A stretch of 5,506 nt of DNA from an uncultured Oscillochloris sp. (GCA_903877945.1 CAIRFY010000076.1:1-5506); one strand, 5' to 3'. Positions 1 through 5,224 are shown, counted from the stretch's first letter. Numbers and translations are program-made. The notes: a model not told the origin generated them from the letters alone.

Positions 1-168
1 GAAATGCGAAATGCGAAATGCGAAATGCGAAATCCAAAATGCGAAATGCGAAATGCGAAATGCGAAATGCGAAATGCGAAATGCGAAATGCAAAATGCAA
101 AATGCGAAATGCGAAATGCGAAATCTCAAATCTCAAATCTAAAATCCAAAATCTAAAATCTAAAATCC
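1..168. repeat. Heptanucleotide tandem array, 24 units, entering the glycosyltransferase gene
   Basis: Read from base 1 the sequence divides into 24 consecutive 7-mers with no insertion or deletion. Most are GAAATGC, with AAAATGC and GAAATCC variants. From about 120 the units drift through GAAATCT and CAAATCT to AAAATCT and AAAATCC, the last one being 162-168. The array continues off the left edge, so its full size is unknown. Neither main unit type creates a stop codon in any frame on either strand, so the array extends open reading frames artificially. It is strongly AT-rich beside a GC-rich gene. It resembles in type the short tandemly repeated heptanucleotides known from filamentous cyanobacteria. 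No Shine-Dalgarno sequence is visible in it. Confidence 0.95.
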
Positions 169-1373
169 TCCTGCTCTCCCCATACCCGCCCTACCCCGCG
201 CGGGGTGGTGGTGCGCTGCGAATCTTTAATCTGATGGCTGGGCTGGCGGCGCGCCATACTGTGACCTGCTTGAGCTTCGCGCCTGATGCGGCTGCGGTGG
301 CGGCGATGGCCCCCCTGCGCGAGTTCTGCCGACTGGCGACGGTGATTGGGCCGCCGCCGCGCTCGCTGTCCCGCCGGGCCTGGACAACGCTGACGAGTCC
401 GCAGCCTGACCTAGCTCTGCGCAACGCTGCGTCGGCCTACTGCGAGGCTCTCAGCCGCGTCCTGGCCGCTGATTCATTTGATGTGGTTCACGCCGCGAGC
501 CTGGAGATGGCTGACTATGGCCTGATGGCTCGTGGCTTCGGCTCGCCGCTGATCGCCCTCGACCAGTTCAACGCCGAGTATCTGCTCCAGCGCCGGGCTG
601 CCCTGAGCGACCTGCGCCTGGGTATTGGAGGGCGACCGCGCACCCTGCTGGCTGGCGTCTACTCCCTGATCCAGTGGCGCAAGCTGGCTGCCTACGAGGC
701 CCGGGTGCTGGGTGCGTTTGACCGGGTGTTGGTCGTGTCTGAGGAAGATCGCTCCGCCCTCGCCCGCCTGTCGCCACGCGCCGACCTGCGGGTCGTGCCA
801 AACGGGGTGGATACAGATCGCTTCGCCCCAGGTGCCGCGCCGGTCGGTGGCCCAGCCGACCTGCTCTTCACAGCGACGCTAGACTACCGGCCAAACATTG
901 ACGCGGTGATCTGGTTCGTTGGTGAGGTGCTGACGCGCATCCGGGCCATCCGCCCCGACGCCCGCTTTGTCGTGGTTGGCCGAGCAGCGGCTCCGACGGT
1001 ACGAAATCTGCACAACGGGAGTTCAGTGATCGTGGTGGGCGAGGTCGAGGATGTGCGGCCCTATGTGGCCGGGGCTGCCGTCTATGTGGTGCCAATGCGT
1101 ATCGGCGGCGGATCGCGCCTGAAGCTGCTGGAGGCATTGTCCCTGGCCGCGCCAGTGGTGTCTACGCCGATGGGGGCTGAGGGTGTGGATGGCCTGCACG
1201 ACGGCGAACACTTGTTGATCGGCGCGAGTCCAGATGCCTTCGCCGCTGCCAGCCTGCGCCTGCTCAACGACCCGGCCCTCGGCAAGCGGCTCGGGGCGGC
1301 TGGCCGCGCCCATATGGTTGCCCACTACGACTGGCGGGCAATCACCCCGCGCCTTGAGGCGGCGTTCTCTTGA
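18..1373 (+). CDS. GT4-type family glycosyltransferase (start uncertain; 5' end overwritten by repeat)
   Basis: Probable GT-B fold glycosyltransferase that transfers a sugar from a nucleotide-sugar donor, likely in surface polysaccharide or glycoconjugate synthesis; the substrate cannot be read from sequence. Numbering from the ATG at 18: residues 50-68 (ILLLSPYPPYPARGGGALR) are the first strand and glycine loop of the acceptor domain; D182-E187 (DQFNAE) matches the conserved H/D-x-x-x-E-Y region; N262GVDTDRF is the inter-domain motif; 282-293 (LLFTATLDYRPN) opens the donor domain; G363GGSRLKLLEA and G387-E388 form the donor-binding segment. E372 and E388 are present, while the first Glu of a classical EX7E motif is Gly364. 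Residues 1-48 (MRNAKCE repeats) are translated heptamer array and are unlikely to be native. Relatives begin M(K/R)ILLLSPYPPYP, but here the expected ATG position (159-161) reads TCT. In-frame ATGs exist only inside the array (18, 39, 60, 81, 102), none with a Shine-Dalgarno sequence. The frame is also open to the left edge. The body of the gene is intact. The TGA stop shares its last two bases with the next repeat. Confidence 0.85.
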   Translation: MRNAKSKMRNAKCEMRNAKCEMRNAKCKMRNAKCEISNLKSKIQNLKSKILLLSPYPPYPARGGGALRIFNLMAGLAARHTVTCLSFAPDAAAVAAMAPLREFCRLATVIGPPPRSLSRRAWTTLTSPQPDLALRNAASAYCEALSRVLAADSFDVVHAASLEMADYGLMARGFGSPLIALDQFNAEYLLQRRAALSDLRLGIGGRPRTLLAGVYSLIQWRKLAAYEARVLGAFDRVLVVSEEDRSALARLSPRADLRVVPNGVDTDRFAPGAAPVGGPADLLFTATLDYRPNIDAVIWFVGEVLTRIRAIRPDARFVVVGRAAAPTVRNLHNGSSVIVVGEVEDVRPYVAGAAVYVVPMRIGGGSRLKLLEALSLAAPVVSTPMGAEGVDGLHDGEHLLIGASPDAFAAASLRLLNDPALGKRLGAAGRAHMVAHYDWRAITPRLEAAFS

Positions 1374-1451
1374 TTTTGGATTTTGGATTTTGGATTTTCG
1401 ATTGCTGTTAGCAGTCACAAATCGAAAATCCAAAATCCAAAATCCAAAATC
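1372..1451. terminator. Possible bidirectional terminator or RNase III-type hairpin between convergent genes
   Basis: The 32-bp perfect stem with a 16-nt loop would form in transcripts from either side, directly after both stop codons. It is AT-rich and lacks the usual short GC-rich stem followed by a U-run, although each strand carries TTTT blocks every 7 nt. No other terminator-like structure is visible for either the glycosyltransferase or the etf operon. The role in termination or 3'-end protection is inferred from position and structure only. Confidence 0.4.
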
Positions 1452-1472
1452 CAAAATCACAAATCACAAATC
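1372..1472. repeat. Palindromic heptamer array filling the convergent gap
   Basis: Four GATTTTG/C units plus GATT (1372-1403) are followed by a 16-nt spacer (1404-1419) and then AATC, GAAAATC and four CAAAATC units (1420-1458), ending in two ACAAATC units (1459-1472). The arms 1372-1403 and 1420-1451 are perfectly complementary over 32 bp. The spacer contains its own CTG/CAG mini-stem. The element begins inside the glycosyltransferase TGA (1371-1373) and ends at the base before the etfA stop complement (1473-1475), so it occupies the whole intergenic space. Confidence 0.95.
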
Positions 1473-2453
1473 CTACCGGCTAAGGCGGGCTTTGAGTTGC
1501 TCGGTGAGCAGGGGCAGCACCTCGTTCACATCGCCGACAACGCCGTAGGTAGCCACGCGGAAGATCGGCGCATCGGGATCCTTGTTGATCGCCACGATTG
1601 AGCGTGAGGTACGCATACCCGCCAGGTGCTGGATGGCCCCGCTGATACCGCAGGCCACATACAGCTTGGGGCTGACCGTCTTGCCCGTCTGGCCGACCTG
1701 GTGCTCGTAGGGCACCCAACCTTCGTCTACCACGGCACGGGAGGCACCGTAGGCCGCGCCGAGAGCTTCGGCGAGGGTAGGAATGAGCTTGTAGTAGTTA
1801 TCCTTGTTGCCCAGGCCGCGCCCGCCACTCACAATGATCGCGGCGTCGGTGAGGTTGACCGCCCCGGACTTAGGAACCACGCTCGTCACCTGGGTGCGAA
1901 TAGCGGCGGCGGGTAGCGCCACCGCCTCGACCTTACCGCTGCGACCGGCCTGCTCGCTGGCCTCGGCGAAGCTCTGCTTGCGGGCCAGCACCACGGCGGT
2001 GCGCCCGGCGGCGAAGGCGTAGGTGTTGATCATATTGCCGCCGTGCGAAGGTCGCACGGCGCTGATCTGACCGCCCTCGACGCTGACATCAATGGCGTCA
2101 GCGGCCAAACCGGCGTCCAGGTCGGTGGCGAGGGCCGCGCCGAAGTCGCGCATCTGGAAACTAGCCCCGGCCAGGATGAGGGCAGGCTTGGCCTGATCGA
2201 CCACCGCCTTCGCAGCGGCCACATAGCCATCGGTGGTGTAGCCAGCCAGGGCCGGGTTACTCACCACATAGACGGTGTCGGCACCAAAGGCAATCGCCCG
2301 CTCGGCGAGATTGCCCGCCGCATCGCCGATCACCAGGGCCGCCAGCGGCCCGCCCAGGGCATCGGCCAGGGATCGGCCCTTGCCCAGCAACTCCCGCGTG
2401 ATCGCGGCCACATCGCCGCCCACCTGCTCGACATAGACAAGTACGCCTGACAT
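1473..2453 (-). CDS. etfA: Electron transfer flavoprotein subunit alpha
   Basis: EtfA pairs with EtfB in a cytoplasmic heterodimer that carries FAD and moves electrons from acyl-CoA dehydrogenases or similar donors to an ETF:quinone oxidoreductase or another acceptor. The 326-residue product has the family's usual length. The N-terminal alpha/beta domain runs to about residue 190 and the C-terminal FAD domain from about 200. FAD-domain hallmarks are GGRG (210-213), S238-R239 followed by VDEGW, QTGKTVSP (255-262), and the family signature LYVACGISGAIQHLAGM (264-280) with AIN at 288-290. DVNEVLPLL (308-316) closes the domain. The ATG at 2451-2453 is preceded by GGAGG (complement of 2460-2464) with a 6-nt gap, fixing the start. 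It lies 62 bp downstream of etfB on the same strand and is surely co-transcribed. The TAG stop directly touches the heptamer array. Whether this ETF is conventional or bifurcating cannot be settled by eye. Confidence 0.96.
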   Translation of the reverse strand: MSGVLVYVEQVGGDVAAITRELLGKGRSLADALGGPLAALVIGDAAGNLAERAIAFGADTVYVVSNPALAGYTTDGYVAAAKAVVDQAKPALILAGASFQMRDFGAALATDLDAGLAADAIDVSVEGGQISAVRPSHGGNMINTYAFAAGRTAVVLARKQSFAEASEQAGRSGKVEAVALPAAAIRTQVTSVVPKSGAVNLTDAAIIVSGGRGLGNKDNYYKLIPTLAEALGAAYGASRAVVDEGWVPYEHQVGQTGKTVSPKLYVACGISGAIQHLAGMRTSRSIVAINKDPDAPIFRVATYGVVGDVNEVLPLLTEQLKARLSR

Positions 2454-2459
2454 AGAGAT

Positions 2460-2464
2460 CCTCC
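2460..2464 (-). promoter_or_regulatory. Shine-Dalgarno site of etfA
   Basis: The minus strand reads GGAGG, then six bases, then the etfA ATG. It is the only strong Shine-Dalgarno sequence found in front of any gene here. The small ORF, etfB, the DUF445 gene and the glycosyltransferase all lack one. Confidence 0.85.
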
Positions 2465-2515
2465 ACAGGGGCGCAGCAGGGAAGGGCGCGGCATGCCGCG
2501 CCCCTACGAGCGGCC
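2465..2515. repeat. Palindromic GC-rich repeat in the etfB-etfA spacer
   Basis: The 10-base half GGGCGCGGCA (2484-2493) is followed at once by its exact reverse complement (2494-2503), giving a perfect 20-bp palindrome. On the minus strand it sits in the context GTAGGGGCGCGG, and a partial second copy of the flank (GCGCCCCTGT) lies just before the etfA Shine-Dalgarno site. From memory, GTAGGGGCG-type palindromes recur in intergenic DNA of Chloroflexota and cyanobacteria. Within the operon it could form an mRNA hairpin between the two cistrons, but it leaves the etfA ribosome site free. Confidence 0.8.
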
Positions 2516-3298
2516 CTAAATAACCTGGTTCTCCAGGAGCTTGTCGACCAGCGCGGATACCTTGGCTGCGGCGTCGCCGCCAGTGATCATCTCGCCCTTG
2601 GGGCGGGATGGCGCCGGGGCGCGGGTGCTGAGGACAGCGGCGGGGGCCAGGTCAGCCGCACTGATGCCGAGGTCGGCGGCGCCCCAGACCGGCGGGTCGA
2701 TTTTGGCGACGCGCTTGATCTTCAGCAGGGAAGGATAGCGCGGGCTGTTGATGTCCTTGATCACACTAATCACGGCGGGCAGCGGGCTAGAGACCGTCTC
2801 GATCACCGCTTCCAGGCTGCGGTCGGCGACAATCGTCTTCGTGGCCGGGTTTACGTCCTGCACCTTGCCGACGTAGGTAATCTGTGGCCAGCCAAGGTTG
2901 CGGGCCAGGGCCGGGGCGAAGGCACCGCTCTCATCGTCGGTGCTGTTACGTCCGGTGAGGATGAGATCCACATCGCCAAGCTTGCGGATGGCAGCAGCCA
3001 CCACGCGGGCGGCCCCGAGGGTGTCAACCCCGGCGAAGGCCGGGTCGCTCAGCAGAAGCGAGTCGGTGGCACCCATTGCCAGGGCGCGGCGGATCTGCTC
3101 GGTCCATTCGGTGCTCCCCAGAGAGAGGATGGTCAGCTTACCGCCGTGCTTCTCGTACCAGGCAATGCCCTCCTCGACGGCGTACTCGTCGAACAGGTTA
3201 ATAATCTTCTCGATCCCGTCCGCGTTGATACTCAGATCAGCGTTCAGCTTCACCGAATTATCGCGCGGAACCTGCTTCATACACACGACTATGTGCAC
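2516..3298 (-). CDS. etfB: Electron transfer flavoprotein subunit beta
   Basis: This is the second ETF subunit. In conventional ETFs it binds AMP and in bifurcating ETFs a second FAD. It has 260 residues, normal for the family. Recognisable parts are the N-terminal strand HIVVCMKQVP (2-11), NLFDEYAVEEG (34-44), ALAMGATDSLLLSDPAFAGVDT (72-93), LILTGRNSTDDESGAFAPALA (112-132), ADRSLEAVIETVSSPLPAVISV (158-179) and the INSPRYPSLLKIKRV segment (183-197), which corresponds to the conserved N-x-PRY-x-S/T-L recognition-loop region. The LLSD-AFAG-DT stretch is more like FixA/bifurcating-type subunits than mitochondrial ETF-beta, but that is an impression. The start is GTG (3296-3298): an in-frame TAG lies four codons upstream (3308-3310), and the alternative ATG (codon 7) would delete the first strand. 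No Shine-Dalgarno sequence is visible. The GTG overlaps the stop of the upstream small ORF by one base (TAGTG), suggesting coupled translation. etfA follows downstream. Confidence 0.96.
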   Translation of the reverse strand: MHIVVCMKQVPRDNSVKLNADLSINADGIEKIINLFDEYAVEEGIAWYEKHGGKLTILSLGSTEWTEQIRRALAMGATDSLLLSDPAFAGVDTLGAARVVAAAIRKLGDVDLILTGRNSTDDESGAFAPALARNLGWPQITYVGKVQDVNPATKTIVADRSLEAVIETVSSPLPAVISVIKDINSPRYPSLLKIKRVAKIDPPVWGAADLGISAADLAPAAVLSTRAPAPSRPKGEMITGGDAAAKVSALVDKLLENQVI

Positions 3299-3522
3299 TA
3301 CGATCTGCTACTTTCTACGTACCCGAAAGTACGCGCTAGAAATTCCTGCTTCATCCCAGCGAGCCACCCGAGGATGGTCTTACCACCAGTCCACAGGCCG
3401 GTTTTACGTCTCGACGTAGCCACAACCGAGACGTCCAGTTTGGCACTGATACGCCCGAGCAATTGCTCACGAACTGAATGATCTTGGTTATCGAACATTC
3501 CGCTCGTGTTCATGATGAACAT
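3298..3522 (-). CDS. Small ORF (71 or 74 codons) upstream of and overlapping etfB; leader peptide or hypothetical protein
   Basis: The frame opens at ATG 3520-3522 or, more likely, ATG 3511-3513, because the first ATG overlaps the -10 box of the etf promoter. The second ATG falls at the expected transcription start, so the message would be leaderless. The product (MNTSGMFDNQ..., with SRRKTGLWTGGKTILGWLAG in the middle and ending in SSRS) is basic, has no clear membrane segment and matches no family I recognise. Its TAG stop shares one base with the etfB GTG, the classical geometry of translational coupling, and etfB itself lacks a Shine-Dalgarno sequence. Against it being a normal gene: by my count 41 of 71 third codon positions are G or C, well below what the etf genes appear to have, so this may be a structured leader with a chance frame. 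Confidence 0.45.
   Translation of the reverse strand: MFIMNTSGMFDNQDHSVREQLLGRISAKLDVSVVATSRRKTGLWTGGKTILGWLAGMKQEFLARTFGYVESSRS
3309..3331. promoter_or_regulatory. Hairpin just upstream of the etfB start
   Basis: TACTTTC (3309-3315) and GAAAGTA (3325-3331) are exact complements separated by 9 nt. In the minus-strand transcript the stem ends 10 nt before the etfB GTG, where a ribosome would have to bind. Ribosomes translating the small ORF would melt it, consistent with coupling. The regulatory role is inferred. Confidence 0.4.
3406..3434. promoter_or_regulatory. Hairpin within the etf leader
   Basis: ACGTCTCG (3406-3413) and CGAGACGT (3427-3434) are exact 8-bp complements around a 13-nt loop. 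The stem lies in the middle of the small ORF. There is no U-run after it on the minus strand, so it is not a typical intrinsic terminator. It could be part of a structured leader. Confidence 0.35.
3507..3521. promoter_or_regulatory. Operator-like 15-bp palindrome at the etf transcription start
   Basis: TGTTCATGATGAACA is a perfect palindrome around a single central base. It begins at the last base of the -10 box and spans the predicted +1, an ideal position for a repressor to block RNA polymerase. It matches no specific regulator site that I can name, and no regulator gene is present in the window. The second ATG of the small ORF lies inside it. Confidence 0.5.
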
Positions 3523-3549
3523 TATAGTACACCTGTGTGTATATTACAA
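3521..3549 (-). promoter_or_regulatory. Sigma-70-type promoter of the etfBA operon
   Basis: On the minus strand TTGTAA (complement of 3544-3549) is followed by exactly 17 nt and then a consensus TATAAT (complement of 3521-3526). This is the best promoter match in the window and points into the small ORF, etfB and etfA. The expected start point is about 3513-3515. An inverted pair TACAC/GTGTA (3528-3532 and 3537-3541) lies in the spacer. Confidence 0.75.
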
Positions 3550-3670
3550 AGGCTAGACTAAAGCTCCTTACGCTCATAGCGACCATAACGCTGTGCATTG
3601 TACCATGGGATTATTTGAGGGCGAAACTGGGGAGTAGGGATGACAGGGCTGTTCAAGGATACCCTCCGGC

Positions 3671-3774
3671 CCTCACCCCCAGCCCCTCTCCCTCACGGGG
3701 AGAGGGGAGATTCCGCACCAGGACGCATCCGACACCCCCTCTCCCGCTCAAGGAGAGGGGGCTGGGGGGTGAGG
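3671..3774. repeat. 104-bp double-hairpin inverted repeat (interspersed element)
   Basis: The outer arms CCTCACCCCCAGCCCCTCTC (3671-3690) and their complement near 3752-3774 match apart from two single-base length differences. Two hairpins lie inside: 3683-3692 with 3698-3707 (10-bp stem, 5-nt loop) and 3735-3744 with 3752-3761 (10-bp stem, 7-nt loop). Elements with CCTCACCCCCAGCCCCTCTCC ends are, from general knowledge, frequent in intergenic DNA of many environmental bacteria. No target-site duplication is obvious and there is no coding capacity, so any movement would need an enzyme supplied elsewhere. It lies between the divergent etf and DUF445 transcription units. Confidence 0.85.
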
Positions 3775-3840
3775 ACTGTGCGGCGATCACACGACTTTGC
3801 ACGAGCCCTCGTTCGCCATCAGAGGCAGTCGTGGTGGGCG

Positions 3841-3849
3841 TGGTAGAAT
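3841..3849 (+). promoter_or_regulatory. Extended -10 promoter for the DUF445 gene
   Basis: TGGTAGAAT has the TGn extension and a -10 hexamer with 5 of 6 consensus bases. No convincing -35 is seen 16-18 nt upstream, which extended -10 promoters can tolerate. The start site would be near 3856, giving a leader of about 64 nt that includes the heptamer run. Confidence 0.45.
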
Positions 3850-3883
3850 GCGAGAGCCGAGAGAGGGTCTGCTGGTTTTCTTT

Positions 3884-3911
3884 CTACAATCCACAATCTG
3901 CAATCTGCAAT
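3884..3911. repeat. Four-unit heptamer run in the DUF445 leader
   Basis: The run reads CTACAAT, CCACAAT, CTGCAAT, CTGCAAT, ending 8 nt before the DUF445 ATG and occupying the place where a Shine-Dalgarno site would lie. It has the same 7-nt period as the other arrays but a different unit. A direct repeat ATGAAC (3910-3915 and 3920-3925, spaced 10 bp) links its end to the start codon. Confidence 0.8.
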
Positions 3912-3919
3912 GAACACAT

Positions 3920-5155
3920 ATGAACGATACCCAACGGGCAGCGGAGCTGCGCAAGATGAAACGCCGGGCAACTGGGATGCTGATCGGCGTGACGATTGTG
4001 TTTCTGGCAACGAGTGCGCTGCTACGCTATGCGCCGTGGTTGGGCTTTGTGCGGGCCTTCGCTGAGGCGGCGATGGTGGGCGGCGTAGCCGACTGGTTTG
4101 CGGTGACAGCGTTGTTCCGCCACCCGTTGGGCCTGCCTATCCCGCACACGGCGATTATCCCGGCGCGTAAAGAGCGCATCGCGATCAGCTTTGGCGGCTT
4201 TGTGGAGCGCAACTTCCTTGACCCGGACAAAATTGCCGATAAGCTGCGCCGCCAGGATGTGGCCGGGCGGCTGGCCCGCTCGATGCGCCAGCCCGCCCGT
4301 GCCCTCCAGGTGGCCGACTTCATCGCCGAGGCTCTGGGTGGCTTGCTGCGCGTGGCCAACGATGAAGATGTGGGTCATCTGATGGCCCGTGGCCTCTCCG
4401 ACCAAATGGTGGCGGTGCAGGCAACGCCGATGATCGGCAAGCTGCTGGGGGCGGCGGCGGGCGACCGGCGCCACCGCGATGTGTTAGTGCAGATGGTGGA
4501 GGTGGCCACGGGTTGGATCGAGTCGAACCAGATCATCATCCGCACGCGGATCGCCGGTGAGTTGCCGCGCTGGCTGCCGCCGATTGTCGATCAGAAGATT
4601 TATGAGAAGCTACTCGACGCCGCCCGCCGCACGTTGGCTGAGCTCTACGATAACCCCGAGCATCCGCTGTACGCGCAGTTCACCGCCACAATCGATAACT
4701 GGATCGACAACTTGCAGCACGACCCGCAAGTGCGCGCACGCGGCGAGGCGATTAAGGCCGAGATCCTGTCCCAGCCAGTGCTGCGCGAAGTGGCGGCGGC
4801 AGTCTGGCGCGACCTGAAGGCGGCGCTGATGGCGCAGAGTACGGAAATCAATTCGCCCCTGCGCCGCTCAATTGCCGAGGGTCTGACCCACCTGGGCGAT
4901 GCTCTGGAACGCGATGCTGACTGGCGGGAGAAGGTGGATGTCTGGGCCGAGGGGCTGGCTCGCTTTATCGTCACGCGCTACGGCCACGTGGCGGGCGAGT
5001 TCATCACCCATACGGTGAATGGCTGGGACGCGATGGATACCTCGCGCAAGATCGAGATTCAGTTCGGGCGCGACCTGCAGTTCATCCGAATCAACGGGAC
5101 GGTGGTGGGTGGTCTGGTGGGCCTGGTGATCTACGTGACATCGCTGCTGTTCTGA
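3920..5155 (+). CDS. DUF445 family (YjiN-like) membrane-anchored protein
   Basis: This is a 411-residue protein of the DUF445 family (E. coli YjiN is a relative of similar length); its biochemical function is unknown. A basic N-terminus (RKMKRR) precedes a membrane helix at about 20-36. The family's most conserved block follows at 43-81, FVRAFAEAAMVGGVADWFAV and then TALFRHPLGLPIPHTAII. A long, mostly helical and charged middle region runs from about 85 to 375. The C-terminal block (GRDLQFIRINGT, 383-394) leads into a second hydrophobic helix at about 394-411 that ends the chain. The likely topology is two end anchors with a large soluble middle. The ATG at 3920 is fixed by an in-frame TGA at 3911-3913. 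There is no Shine-Dalgarno sequence, since heptamer repeats fill the leader. It is a single gene, divergent from the etf operon, with no functional link visible. Confidence 0.93.
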   Translation: MNDTQRAAELRKMKRRATGMLIGVTIVFLATSALLRYAPWLGFVRAFAEAAMVGGVADWFAVTALFRHPLGLPIPHTAIIPARKERIAISFGGFVERNFLDPDKIADKLRRQDVAGRLARSMRQPARALQVADFIAEALGGLLRVANDEDVGHLMARGLSDQMVAVQATPMIGKLLGAAAGDRRHRDVLVQMVEVATGWIESNQIIIRTRIAGELPRWLPPIVDQKIYEKLLDAARRTLAELYDNPEHPLYAQFTATIDNWIDNLQHDPQVRARGEAIKAEILSQPVLREVAAAVWRDLKAALMAQSTEINSPLRRSIAEGLTHLGDALERDADWREKVDVWAEGLARFIVTRYGHVAGEFITHTVNGWDAMDTSRKIEIQFGRDLQFIRINGTVVGGLVGLVIYVTSLLF

Positions 5156-5224
5156 GGCATAGTTCAAATCAGCGTGACAGTGTGGGCACATGCAGCGCGT
5201 CCTGTTGCGGCAAATCTAAGACAA

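Noticed and set aside
18..161. MRNAKCE/ISNLKSK repeats read as a real repeated N-terminal protein domain of the glycosyltransferase
   Set aside because: The 7-residue period is just three 7-nt DNA units; the unit is open in all frames, and the family fold begins only at ILLLSPYPP.
1..168. CRISPR array
   Set aside because: Units are 7 nt with no spacers, no leader and no cas genes.
1234..1601. Plus-strand frames with FGFWILDFRL-like peptides over the convergent gap
   Set aside because: They are translations of GATTTTG heptamers extending shadow frames of the glycosyltransferase and etfA.
3271..3354. ATGAAGCAGG occurring both in the small ORF (3345-3354) and in etfB (3271-3280) as a sign of duplication
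   Set aside because: The match is only 10 nt and the flanks diverge; chance is sufficient.
2898..3419. 173-codon plus-strand frame antisense to etfB
   Set aside because: It is a shadow of etfB on the opposite strand; the Ser/Arg-rich composition is typical of a wrong frame in GC-rich DNA.
3671..3774. Intact insertion sequence
   Set aside because: There is no transposase reading frame and no visible target duplication; only inverted-repeat structure is present.
3537..3923. Plus-strand frame of 128 codons as a gene
   Set aside because: It runs through the etf promoter, the 104-bp inverted repeat and the heptamer run; the predicted peptide (NPQSAICNEHI) is translated repeat and no ribosome site is seen.
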